The translations under genes were made by a program, and so were the position numbers. 11,120 bases of DNA from Rhodospirillaceae bacterium (lineage in GTDB: Bacteria > Pseudomonadota > Alphaproteobacteria > UBA8366 > GCA-2717185), in assembly GCA_002717185.1 (NCBI GenBank), contig PBDC01000021.1:1-11120 (forward strand), in the 5' to 3' direction. The first letter of the stretch is position 1. The number at the start of each line of letters is the position of its first letter. Below the pieces are notes generated by a model that saw only the letters and a program-made list of their open reading frames with translations, made no database searches and was not told the DNA's origin. Of this stretch, positions 1 to 7,322 are shown in pieces.

Positions 1-29
1 GATTCACATAATCCCTTTTCTAGCTGGTT

Positions 30-59
30 TTGAATCCAATATTATGACGGGATGATAAG
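30..59 (+). promoter_or_regulatory. weak candidate promoter for clpS-clpA
   Basis: TTGAAT at 30-35 and GATAAG at 54-59, 18 bases apart, resemble a sigma70 -35/-10 pair (about 4 of 6 matches each). They would start a transcript roughly ten bases before the clpS ATG at 77. The match is weak and the region is AT-rich, so it could be chance. There is also no good Shine-Dalgarno sequence just before the clpS ATG, which would fit a very short leader. Confidence 0.2.
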
Positions 60-76
60 TACTAACGTGTTGATCG

Positions 77-406
77 ATGAGCGAACAGAACAACGACACT
101 GACGGCGGTGACGTCCAGACCGGTGTGGTCGTCAAGACCAAGCCGAAGACCAAGAAACCGTCGATGTACAAGGTGCTGATGTTGAACGACGACTACACGC
201 CGATGGAGTTCGTCGTCCATGTATTGGAGCGTTTCTTCAACAAAGGACAGGAAGAAGCGACCAAAATCATGCTCCACGTACACCAAAAAGGGGTCGGTGT
301 TTGCGGTGTTTTTACGTATGAAGTAGCGGAAACCAAAGTGAACAGGGTTATGGATTTCGCCCGAAAGCACCATCATCCGTTGCAGTGCACCCTGGAAAAG
401 GACTGA
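77..406 (+). CDS. clpS: ClpS, N-degron adaptor of the ClpAP protease
   Basis: A 109-residue protein of the ClpS family. It binds proteins with destabilising N-terminal residues (Leu, Phe, Trp, Tyr) and delivers them to ClpA in the cytosol. A flexible polar N-terminal extension (about residues 1-27) precedes the folded core that starts at PSMYKV. The N-degron pocket is intact by comparison with E. coli ClpS: N37-D38-D39 in [10 protein letters not shown], gatekeeper M43, and H69 in the VHQKG segment. The conserved [13 protein letters not shown] stretch and the [10 protein letters not shown] end are present. The ATG at 77 is the first possible start because an in-frame TGA lies at 71-73; its Shine-Dalgarno is poor. 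The stop is 7 bases before clpA, so the two genes are surely co-transcribed. Confidence 0.97.
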   Translation: MSEQNNDTDGGDVQTGVVVKTKPKTKKPSMYKVLMLNDDYTPMEFVVHVLERFFNKGQEEATKIMLHVHQKGVGVCGVFTYEVAETKVNRVMDFARKHHHPLQCTLEKD

Positions 407-413
407 TTGGCCC

Positions 414-2741
414 GTGTTATCGCGTAATCTGGAAGAAAGTCTGCACCGCGCTATCGCGCTCGCAACTGAACGACGGCATGAATATGCCACGTTGGAGCAT
501 CTGTTGTTTGCTTTGACGGAGGACCGGGATGCTGTCGCGGTATTGCGTGCCTGTGGGGTCGATATCGAAAAGTTGCAGAAGGAGTTGAACAAGTATCTCG
601 ATGGGGAACTTGAGATGCTAGTGGCGAGCCTTGAAGAAGACCCGAAGCCCACCGCTGGTTTTCAGCGTGTCCTTCAACGCGCAGCAATACACGTCCAATC
701 GTCCGGCCGGGAGGAAGTGACTGGCGCAAACGTATTGGTTGCCATGTTCTCCGAACGGGAGAGCCACGCTGTTTACTTCCTGCAGTCACAGGACATGACC
801 CGCTTTGATGCGGTTAATTATATCAGCCATGGCATTGCGAAGGTTCCGAGCGAAACGACTGAGCAGCCTGGTGTCAGTGGTGCAGATGAGGATGCTGATG
901 CGGAAAAGGTAAACAAGAAGGGCAACGAAGCACTCGAAGCCTATTGCGTCGATCTCAATCAAAAAGCGCGCGACGGAAAGATAGATCCGCTGATCGGGCG
1001 TAAGACCGAGATCGACCGCACAATCCAGGTTTTGTGCCGGCGGACTAAGAACAACCCACTTTACGTCGGCGATCCTGGTGTCGGCAAGACCGCGATCGCG
1101 GAGGGTTTGGCGAAGCGCATTGTCGATGGCGAAGTTCCAACAGTGTTAGAAAACGCAGTGATTCATGCGCTTGATATGGGTGCACTTCTGGCTGGAACGC
1201 GTTATCGCGGTGACTTTGAGGAGCGGCTGAAGGCGGTTATCAAGGAAATAGAAGAAGAAGAGGGAGCTGTTCTTTTTATAGATGAAATCCATACGGTAAT
1301 CGGTGCCGGGGCGACCAGTGGGGGCGCCATGGATGCCTCCAACTTGCTTAAACCCGCACTGCAAAGTGGGTCGCTGCGCTGTATTGGTTCGACGACATAT
1401 AAGGAATTCCGAAATCATTTCGAAAAAGACCGCGCATTGGTGCGACGGTTTCAGAAGATTGACGTCATCGAACCTTCAATCCCGGACACGATTAAGATTC
1501 TGCAGGGCTTGAAACCCTACTACGAAGATCACCATAAGGTTCGTTATACTGCAGAAGCGCTGCGAACGGCGGTTGATTTGGCGGCGAAATACATAAACGA
1601 CCGCAAGCTTCCGGATAAAGCGATCGACGTCATTGATGAAGTTGGTGCGTCACAGATGCTGTTGCCAAAATCGAAGCGAAAAAAGACAATTGGCGTGAAG
1701 GACGTTGAGGCAGTGGTCGCCATGATGGCACGGATCCCGCCGAAACAGGTATCTCAGAACGACCGCAAGTCGTTGGAAAGTCTGGAGCGCGATCTTAAGA
1801 CCGTCGTGTTCGGACAGGATAAAGCGATCGGCGCGCTGTCCGCAGCGATTAAAATGTCGCGGGCCGGATTACGCGAGCCGGAGAAGCCGATTGGCAGCTA
1901 TCTGTTCTCAGGTCCGACGGGTGTCGGTAAAACGGAAGTCGCCAAGCAACTTGCCATGACCATGGGTATCGAGCTGACCCGTTTCGACATGTCGGAATAT
2001 ATGGAGCGGCATACGGTGTCACGTCTGCTCGGCGCACCCCCAGGTTATGTTGGGTTCGACCAGGGCGGCCTACTGACTGACGCGATTGATCAGCATCCGC
2101 ATTGTGTTCTGCTACTTGACGAGATCGAAAAGGCCCATCCGGACTTGTTCAATGTTCTGCTACAGGTCATGGACCATGGCAAGCTGACTGACCATAACGG
2201 TAAATCAGTGGATTTTCGGAACGTTATCCTAATCATGACAACAAATGCTGGGGCCGCTGACATGGCGAAGCCCGCCATTGGCTTCGCGCGAGATGAGCGC
2301 GTCGGCGAAGATGAGGAAGCAATCAATCGCATGTTTTCGCCGGAGTTCCGCAACCGGCTCGATGCGGTCATCGGTTTTTCCTCTCTCCCGCCTGAAGTAG
2401 TGCACCGCGTGGTTGACAAGTTCATCATGGAACTTGAGGGTCAGTTGGCGGACCGAAATGTGACAATTGAGCTGGATGCGGAAGCGCTCGATTGGGTTGC
2501 CGACAAGGGATACGATCCGAAGTTCGGCGCGCGCCCGTTGTCACGGGTCATCCAGGAAAATATTAAGAAACCGCTTGCTGAAGAACTTCTGTTCGGCGAG
2601 CTTTCGAAAGGTGGAAACGTGCGTGTCGTGCTGCAGGACGGCAAGCTAGCGTTCGAACTCAACCCATCGAAGCCGGTTGGCGATGCCAAGCCAAAGAAGC
2701 CGGGGAGCAAAAAGAAAGAGCCAGCACTGATTGAGAGTTGA
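414..2741 (+). CDS. clpA: ClpA, AAA+ unfoldase subunit of the ClpAP protease
   Basis: A 775-residue Clp/Hsp100 ATPase that unfolds substrates and threads them into ClpP; it is the partner of ClpS. In order: the N domain with two repeats (about 1-145), an acidic linker (about 150-168), the D1 ATPase (Walker A GDPGVGKT 219-226, Walker B VLFIDE 286-291), and the D2 ATPase (Walker A GPTGVGKT 500-507, Walker B VLLLDE 565-570, sensor-2 GARPL 705-709). An IGF tripeptide at 622-624 sits where the ClpP-docking IGL/IGF loop is expected. There is no ClpB-type coiled-coil insert, which separates it from ClpB. The start is GTG at 414, matching the family N-terminus ([10 protein letters not shown]), with a purine-rich AAAAGGA just upstream inside the clpS end. 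The tail (751-775) is rich in Pro and Lys and somewhat longer than in E. coli ClpA. No ClpP gene is in the window. Confidence 0.97.
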   Translation: MLSRNLEESLHRAIALATERRHEYATLEHLLFALTEDRDAVAVLRACGVDIEKLQKELNKYLDGELEMLVASLEEDPKPTAGFQRVLQRAAIHVQSSGREEVTGANVLVAMFSERESHAVYFLQSQDMTRFDAVNYISHGIAKVPSETTEQPGVSGADEDADAEKVNKKGNEALEAYCVDLNQKARDGKIDPLIGRKTEIDRTIQVLCRRTKNNPLYVGDPGVGKTAIAEGLAKRIVDGEVPTVLENAVIHALDMGALLAGTRYRGDFEERLKAVIKEIEEEEGAVLFIDEIHTVIGAGATSGGAMDASNLLKPALQSGSLRCIGSTTYKEFRNHFEKDRALVRRFQKIDVIEPSIPDTIKILQGLKPYYEDHHKVRYTAEALRTAVDLAAKYINDRKLPDKAIDVIDEVGASQMLLPKSKRKKTIGVKDVEAVVAMMARIPPKQVSQNDRKSLESLERDLKTVVFGQDKAIGALSAAIKMSRAGLREPEKPIGSYLFSGPTGVGKTEVAKQLAMTMGIELTRFDMSEYMERHTVSRLLGAPPGYVGFDQGGLLTDAIDQHPHCVLLLDEIEKAHPDLFNVLLQVMDHGKLTDHNGKSVDFRNVILIMTTNAGAADMAKPAIGFARDERVGEDEEAINRMFSPEFRNRLDAVIGFSSLPPEVVHRVVDKFIMELEGQLADRNVTIELDAEALDWVADKGYDPKFGARPLSRVIQENIKKPLAEELLFGELSKGGNVRVVLQDGKLAFELNPSKPVGDAKPKKPGSKKKEPALIES

Positions 2742-3045
2742 CTGGGCGACTTAGGGAACAAGGAATCTGGAGGCTGGCTTTAGGCGTTAATTCCTTATCT
2801 GCATGCGGCATACCCGTTTGGATTATTCGTTGCCAACGACGCCATTTCAACACTGCCCGGTATCCTTTAGACCGTCGAAAGTTTGGCGTTTAATTTGTTG
2901 GAACCAGGAAAAAAAGACTGACGGTTTCGCGAATGTGTGTCGGATGCTGGTGCTGCGATGAAGGCTCATTTATGCATCGCCGCCATCCGCCGTGTTGTGA
3001 AGGTGATCACGCTACTGATGATTGTGTAATAAAATGCGCAAGGAT
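2742..3045. other. convergent intergenic gap with a nested inverted repeat
   Basis: This 304-base gap lies between the ends of clpA and the minus-strand DUF482 gene. No credible gene, RNA gene or canonical terminator was seen. The most structured part is 2941-2989: outer arms CGGATG (2941-2946) and CATCCG (2984-2989) enclose inner arms GCGATG (2955-2960) and CATCGC (2975-2980), giving a possible 12-bp stem with an internal loop of 8 and 3 bases. It has no adjoining T tract on either strand. A seven-A run at 2909-2915 is about 25 bases away. The structure could help end the two facing transcripts, but this is a guess. Confidence 0.3.
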
Positions 3046-4212
3046 TTAGTCGTTTTCGGTGCGGCGGAAAGGAGATAGTTCGCTCAAGAAGTCGGATTCG
3101 CCGGCTTCTGCGTGTCGCTCCCGCTCAAGATAGTCCGCGACAGCATCGCGGAACCCCTGATCGCGGATCCAATGAGCGCTATAGGTGCGTTGAGGCAGGT
3201 AACCACGCTGGATCTTATGGGGACCTTGCGTGCCTGCCTCGACGGTCGTTAGGCCCCTTTCGATGGCGAAGTCGATCGCCCGATAGTAACAGGCTTCGAA
3301 ATGCAGGAATTTGTAGCGTCCTGCACAACCCCAGTTGCGGCCGTATAGAGCGTCAGTACCGACAAGATTTAGAGCTCCGGCTATTGCCAGGTCGTCGATA
3401 TCGGCGCGTACTAGTGCCACCTGGTCCGCCATTTCTTCGCCAAGCATCGCAAAAAAGTCGCGTGTTAGATAGGGATAGCCCCATTTCCGATCATAGGTAT
3501 TGACATAAAAGCGATGGAATTCGTCCCAATGGCTAGCCTTTATATCCGGACCGTTTAAGGTTTGCACGCGGATGCCAGCCTCATCGACCTTGCGGCGTTC
3601 CTTGCGGATATTTTTACGCTTGCGACTTGATAGGTTGCCGAGAAAATCGTCGAAGGTTTCGTAGCCTGCATTTTTCCAATGGAACTGATGGCCGTGCCGG
3701 ATCAGGAATCCGGACGATTCGAGAAAAGACGCATCGGATTCTTCGGCAAAGGTTACGTGCAGCGATGACACACCGTACTGTTTGGCGACTTCGATCAGGC
3801 CTGCTACGAGGGCAGACTGAATAGTCGTAGCCATGTCGCCGCGCCGGACTAATAGGCGTGGGCCGGCAACTGGTGAGAACGGTATCGAAGCCTGGAGCTT
3901 CGGATAATATCGACCGCCCGCCCGTTCGTAGGCGTCCGCCCAGCCCCAGTCGAACACATACTCGCCTTGCGAATGGTTTTTGAGATACATCGGAACGGCA
4001 CCAAGCAGCTGCCCTGTCTCGTCTTCGATGGTCAGATGTTGCGGCAGCCAGCCGCTCTCCTTGCCGACCGAGCCGCTATCTTCCAACGCGCGCAGGAATG
4101 TGTGCCTAACGAACGGATTATCGATACCGGCGCAGGCATCCCACTCGGATGGCGCAATAGCACCGATATTCTCTTGGACCTTGACAGCGATTGGCTCACG
4201 CCCGTCCGGCAT
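3046..4212 (-). CDS. FemAB-like / DUF482 (GNAT-fold) protein of unknown substrate
   Basis: A 388-residue protein matching the COG3146 / PF04339 family, often labelled 'GNAT N-acetyltransferase' or 'peptidoglycan biosynthesis protein'; no substrate is established that I know of. Family traits seen: an N-terminal NPFVRHTFLRALEDSGSVG segment (32-50), VFDWGWADAYERAGG (86-100), a very basic stretch RKRKNIRKERRKV (197-209), the TYDRKWGYPYLT block (239-250), the YGRNWG strand (290-295), and the C-terminal signature EAGTQGPHKIQRGYLP (325-340). No signal peptide or membrane segment is evident, so it is probably cytosolic. The ATG at 4212 has a good GAGAGGA Shine-Dalgarno. It lies 103 bases downstream of the deformylase gene on the same strand and may be co-transcribed. 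Members of this fold include tRNA-dependent aminoacyl transferases, so a plain acetyltransferase label is uncertain. Confidence 0.85.
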   Translation of the reverse strand: MPDGREPIAVKVQENIGAIAPSEWDACAGIDNPFVRHTFLRALEDSGSVGKESGWLPQHLTIEDETGQLLGAVPMYLKNHSQGEYVFDWGWADAYERAGGRYYPKLQASIPFSPVAGPRLLVRRGDMATTIQSALVAGLIEVAKQYGVSSLHVTFAEESDASFLESSGFLIRHGHQFHWKNAGYETFDDFLGNLSSRKRKNIRKERRKVDEAGIRVQTLNGPDIKASHWDEFHRFYVNTYDRKWGYPYLTRDFFAMLGEEMADQVALVRADIDDLAIAGALNLVGTDALYGRNWGCAGRYKFLHFEACYYRAIDFAIERGLTTVEAGTQGPHKIQRGYLPQRTYSAHWIRDQGFRDAVADYLERERHAEAGESDFLSELSPFRRTEND

Positions 4213-4315
4213 AAGCGGTTCCTCTCGTTTCTTTGTTAAAGACTAGTCGGCACGGCTGGGAGGGCAAGAGGGCGACGACGAAAACGTTATATTAAATTCA
4301 AGAAATGCGGATTTA

Positions 4316-4891
4316 CTATGCCCATTCTGGGTCGACGAAATCTTCGGGATCAAAGGGGAAGGTGGGATATGATGCCGGACCTAACTCCGAAACGAATCCG
4401 AAGGTACTCATATCCTCGATTCTCATCGGGTAAAGCATGCCGTCGAGATGGTCGTATTCGTGTTGCAACAGTCGGGCTAGGAAGAACGATGTCCTCATGT
4501 TGTATTTCGTGCCATCTAGCCCGCAGGCTTCCATGCGCAGTTGTGTGTTACGCCGGACCCGGCCATATAGCCCGGGCAGAGAAAGACAGCGCTCCCAATA
4601 AAGCTTCGTGTCCTTGGAAAGGAAGGTGAGGGTCGGGTTGATCACGACCGTCCACGGAATTTCCTTCATCACGGCACCTTTGGGCATTACGCCTTGGCGG
4701 ACGCGGAAGACAAACATGCGGACGGGTTCGTAAATTTGCGGCGCAGCGATCCCGTTACCGCTGATATCCTCGCAGGTGTCGATCAGATCTTGCGCCAGGG
4801 CCGCAATTTCTGGCGTGGTGGGATCGGGTATAGGTTCGGATACCTCGCGCAATATCTGGTGGCCCATGCGTGCAATTTTTCGGATGGCCAT
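4316..4891 (-). CDS. def: peptide deformylase with variant motif 2
   Basis: A 191-residue cytosolic metalloenzyme that removes the formyl group from the initiator methionine of new proteins. All three family motifs are visible: motif 1 GNGIAAPQ (45-52), motif 2 ERCLS (100-104) with metal ligand C102, and motif 3 HEYDH (144-148) with metal ligands H144 and H148 and catalytic E145. The usual motif 2 is EGCLS; here Arg replaces Gly at 101. The stretch between motifs 1 and 2 is about ten residues longer than in E. coli, and the tail after motif 3 is also about ten longer (rich in Pro, Phe, Asp, Glu). The ATG at 4891 has an AGAGGA ribosome site. No fmt (formyltransferase) gene, a common partner, is in the window, so this may be a second deformylase copy. 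Confidence 0.93.
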   Translation of the reverse strand: MAIRKIARMGHQILREVSEPIPDPTTPEIAALAQDLIDTCEDISGNGIAAPQIYEPVRMFVFRVRQGVMPKGAVMKEIPWTVVINPTLTFLSKDTKLYWERCLSLPGLYGRVRRNTQLRMEACGLDGTKYNMRTSFFLARLLQHEYDHLDGMLYPMRIEDMSTFGFVSELGPASYPTFPFDPEDFVDPEWA

Positions 4892-4942
4892 GAAATATCC
4901 TCTGATGAGCTCGATTAAAGTGGCGCTAGATTAGGTTGTCGT

Positions 4943-4988
4943 CGGCATCGACGTCCACTGAGTTGGTTTGCGTCGTGGACTGGTGCCG
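4943..4988. promoter_or_regulatory. interrupted inverted repeat upstream of def
   Basis: CGGCA (4943-4947) and GTCCAC (4953-4958) are matched by GTGGAC (4975-4980) and TGCCG (4984-4988), giving 11 paired positions around a 16-base centre with a 5/3-base internal bulge. It begins about 50 bases upstream of the def ATG. No T tract follows it, so it is not a simple terminator; an operator or an RNA leader structure is possible. The two arms read directly from the sequence, the function is inference. Confidence 0.3.
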
Positions 4989-5142
4989 GTATTTTGCCAG
5001 CGTTTGGATTGGTGATTGCCCAGTAAAGTGACCTAATCAGGGGAGGCTTGTTGCTTACACCCGATGTCATTGGGAGCGAAACCGTTACGTTGCCTATCTT
5101 CCCGCGCCGTCTAAACGTCGCTGCAAAGTAGGTCGATAGTTT

Positions 5143-5176
5143 GGTAGATTGCTACCTCGGGATTGGGGAACCGAGG
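5143..5176 (+). promoter_or_regulatory. overlapping hairpins covering the ligase ribosome-binding site
   Basis: GGTAG (5143-5147) pairs with CTACC (5152-5156), and CCTCGG (5155-5160) pairs with CCGAGG (5171-5176). The second stem takes up most of the Shine-Dalgarno GAGGA (5173-5177) that serves the ATG at 5184. The two stems share bases 5155-5156, so they compete. This arrangement could regulate translation initiation, but stems are short and stability was not computed. Confidence 0.3.
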
Positions 5177-5183
5177 AAATAGC

Positions 5184-6743
5184 ATGTATCTGACGCAAGC
5201 CTTGAAACGGACAATGCAGCTGGAGGGCCGCAATACGGCGACAATTTGCGCCGGACGCGTACGCACGTGGAACGAATGCGGTGGCCGGGTCGCGAAGTTG
5301 GCTGGAGCCTTGCAAAAATTGGGTATAGCCAATGGGGAGCGGGTTGCGGTACTCGCTCTCAACAGCGACAGATATTTCGAGTATTTCTACGCAGTTCCAT
5401 GGGCTGGTGGGGTATTTGTTCCCATTAATATTCGTCTGGCTGCACCAGAAGTGGCATTCTGGCTGAATGATTCGGGCACCGAGATCCTCTTTATCGACAA
5501 CAATTTCCTGGACATTCTTGAAACCCTTGAAGGGCAGCTCGAGACGGTTCGAGAAGTCGTCTACATCGGCGACGGGCCTGTGCCAGAGGGTATGCTTGGA
5601 TATGAAGACATCCTGGCGGCTTCGGAACCGGCACTGGATGCGTTGCGCGGTGGTGACGATTTGGCTGGCCTTTTTTATACCGGTGGGACAACGGGCCGCT
5701 CAAAAGGCGTAATGCTGAGCCATGCCAACCTGATCTGCAACAGCTACAACGTGATCGGTGGAATGAGTTTCCAGCCCGGAATACACTGGCTGCACGCAGC
5801 TCCTATGTTTCATATTGCCGACGGGCTGGCTGTGTTCGGCGTCACGATGGTGACCGGCGTGCATATCTTTATTCCCGCCTTTGCTCCTGAGGATAGTCTC
5901 AAGGCAATTGAGGAGTATAAGGTAAGCCACGGCCTGTTTGTTCCAACGATGATGAATGCGCTGATTAACCACCCCGATATCGAAAAATACGACCTATCCT
6001 CGTTAGATTCTGTTGCTTATGGCGCGTCGCCTATGCCAGAGGCGGTGATTCGCCGTGCCATGGAAATAATCCCGAACTGCGGCTTCACCCACGCCTATGG
6101 GCAGACAGAATGCGCGCCGCTCTCAAGTCATTGCGGACCCGAGTACCATGTTTTCGAGGGGCCGAATGCAGGCCGTTACAAATCCGTCGGGAGGGCAGCG
6201 CTCGGTGTTGAAATAATGATCTGCGACAAGGAGGGGAATGAGGTGCCTCGGGGTGAGGTCGGCGAGGTCTGCGTCCGTGGCCCGAACATCATGCTGGGAT
6301 ACTGGAAAAGGCCGGACTTGACAGCGGAGGCAATTCGCGACGGTTGGATGAGATCGGGCGATGGAGCCTATATGGATGAGGATGGTTTTCTCTATATCGT
6401 TGACCGCATGAAAGACATGATCATTTCTGGCGGTGAGAATATCTATTCGGCGGAGGTCGAGGACGTATTACACGAGATCCCCGCGGTCGTTGAAGCTGCA
6501 GCGATCGGTATTCCTGATGAGAAGTGGGGCGAGGCGGTGCATGCAATCGTCCGTCTTCGCGATGGAGAAAAGATTGAGGAGGCGGCGATTATCGCACATT
6601 GTCATGAACAGATTGCCGGCTTCAAATGCCCCAAAAGTGTAAGCTTCCGGTATGAACCTATGCCACTATCTGGCGCGGGCAAAATACTTAAGACAGACTT
6701 GCGCCAGCCCTATTGGGAGGGCAAGAAAAAACAGGTGAACTGA
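5184..6743 (+). CDS. class I acyl-CoA ligase (fatty acid or aryl acid type)
   Basis: A 519-residue member of the ANL adenylate-forming superfamily (AMP-binding plus C-terminal cap). It activates a carboxylic acid as an acyl-adenylate and then makes the CoA thioester. Motifs seen: P-loop YTGGTTGRSKG (165-175), AYGQTE (304-309), SGD with the AMP-ribose aspartate (391-393), the hinge DRMKDMIISGGENI (407-420), and the adenylation lysine K500 in SGAGKILKTDL. It is a single module of standard length with no carrier domain. I choose ATG 5184 over TTG 5163: a GAGGA ribosome site lies 6 bases before the ATG, and the family N-terminus begins near MYLTQAL. The acid cannot be deduced; nearby ketone-oxidising and hydrolase genes suggest a catabolic product. 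It faces the RidA gene end to end, 5 bases apart. Confidence 0.92.
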   Translation: MYLTQALKRTMQLEGRNTATICAGRVRTWNECGGRVAKLAGALQKLGIANGERVAVLALNSDRYFEYFYAVPWAGGVFVPINIRLAAPEVAFWLNDSGTEILFIDNNFLDILETLEGQLETVREVVYIGDGPVPEGMLGYEDILAASEPALDALRGGDDLAGLFYTGGTTGRSKGVMLSHANLICNSYNVIGGMSFQPGIHWLHAAPMFHIADGLAVFGVTMVTGVHIFIPAFAPEDSLKAIEEYKVSHGLFVPTMMNALINHPDIEKYDLSSLDSVAYGASPMPEAVIRRAMEIIPNCGFTHAYGQTECAPLSSHCGPEYHVFEGPNAGRYKSVGRAALGVEIMICDKEGNEVPRGEVGEVCVRGPNIMLGYWKRPDLTAEAIRDGWMRSGDGAYMDEDGFLYIVDRMKDMIISGGENIYSAEVEDVLHEIPAVVEAAAIGIPDEKWGEAVHAIVRLRDGEKIEEAAIIAHCHEQIAGFKCPKSVSFRYEPMPLSGAGKILKTDLRQPYWEGKKKQVN

Positions 6744-6748
6744 GGCGG

Positions 6749-7213
6749 TTAGGCTATCGCGATTACTGCGTCGATTTCAACCGGGGTATTCAGTGGTAAT
6801 CCGCCGGCACCGACGGCGGAGCGGGCGTGTAGCCCTTTGCTACCTAGTACCTCGACCAATAAGTCGGAGGCGCCGTTAATGACCGTCGGCTGGTCGGCGA
6901 AACCGGGTGCACCATTTACGAATCCGCCGAGTTTGATGATCCGGACGATACGATCGAGGTCCCCCAACGCTGCCTTGGTTTGCGCAAGGATATTGAGGGC
7001 GCAGATGCGTGCTGCGTCGACCGCATCTTCGATCGAGACGGTTTCGCCGACGACACCGGTATATTTAATTGTGCCATTCCAAAACGGAACCTGACCCGCA
7101 ACCCAGAGCTGCCTTCTGTCAATAACGTAGGGCACGTAATTGGCCACTGGCGCTGCCGCTTCCGGCAGTTCGATTCCCAAATTTTGCAACCGCGTTTCGA
7201 TCTTTCCGACCAT
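6749..7213 (-). CDS. RidA-family (YjgF/YER057c/UK114) protein
   Basis: A 154-residue protein of the RidA superfamily, of the longer subgroup whose N-terminus reads LGIELPEAAAPVANYVP. RidA proper hydrolyses reactive enamine/imine intermediates released by PLP enzymes; relatives include 2-aminomuconate deaminases, so the exact role is open. The family arginine that holds the substrate carboxylate is present as R131 in ARSAVG, and E147 in VEIDAV matches the conserved Glu near the active site. Other landmarks: GQVPF (40-44), CALNILAQTKAALGDLDR (71-88) and QPTVINGASDLL (108-119). The ATG at 7213 has a GGAGA ribosome site 8 bases upstream. It is divergent from the alpha/beta hydrolase across 109 bases. 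From memory, RidA proteins of this type also occur near DUF482 genes in alphaproteobacteria, so it need not belong to the catabolic set. Confidence 0.92.
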   Translation of the reverse strand: MVGKIETRLQNLGIELPEAAAPVANYVPYVIDRRQLWVAGQVPFWNGTIKYTGVVGETVSIEDAVDAARICALNILAQTKAALGDLDRIVRIIKLGGFVNGAPGFADQPTVINGASDLLVEVLGSKGLHARSAVGAGGLPLNTPVEIDAVIAIA

Positions 7214-7322
7214 ATGCGAGTCTCCAAATGCTTTAACGTGTGGCGGCGAATGTACGCGTATTAGTGAGTGCGATGTATTATATGGACGCCACGTGGATAG
7301 AACATGAAAAGAAGGGCCTGGT
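7214..7322. promoter_or_regulatory. divergent promoter region with two 8-bp palindromes
   Basis: The 109 bases between the RidA start and the hydrolase start must drive both genes. Two perfect 8-base palindromes are visible, TACGCGTA at 7253-7260 and CCACGTGG at 7289-7296. A GTGGCG (7240-7245) / CGCCAC (7287-7292) inverted pair spans the centre. These are candidate operator elements for a shared regulator. Eight-base palindromes arise by chance about once per 256 positions, so two here are only mildly unexpected. No regulator gene is in the window. Confidence 0.3.

Larger units (their letters stand above)
4892..5183. promoter_or_regulatory. divergent intergenic region between def and the acyl-CoA ligase
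   Basis: This 292-base gap must hold promoters for both flanking genes, but I cannot place -10/-35 boxes with confidence. It contains no credible gene. It is rich in inverted repeats: a dyad at 4943-4988, a hairpin pair at 5143-5176 next to the ligase start (both listed separately), and an 8-base pair GATTAGGT (4929-4936) / ACCTAATC (5031-5038), 94 bases apart, flanking the first dyad. The last could be chance at this length. Confidence 0.4.

Noticed and set aside
62..652. A 196-codon minus-strand ORF opposite clpS and the start of clpA
   Set aside because: It overlaps two certain genes and its translation is a low-complexity shadow of their codons with no recognisable domain.
2828..2838. 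Odd palindrome CGTTG-C-CAACG in the clpA-DUF482 gap
   Set aside because: The one-base centre cannot form an RNA hairpin loop and a single short palindrome is expected by chance.
2909..2915. Seven-A run as the T tract of a minus-strand intrinsic terminator
   Set aside because: No GC-rich stem directly precedes it on the minus strand; the nearest structured DNA is about 25 bases away.
2958..3029. A 23-codon ORF encoding a small hydrophobic peptide (MKAHLCIAAIRRVVKVITLL...)
   Set aside because: It has no convincing ribosome site, its start lies inside the nested inverted repeat, and a chance ORF of this length is expected. It could only be kept if found conserved elsewhere.
5163..5183. TTG at 5163 as the start of the acyl-CoA ligase
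   Set aside because: The in-frame ATG at 5184 has a well-placed GAGGA site, and the extra seven residues (starting at TTG) run through that ribosome site.
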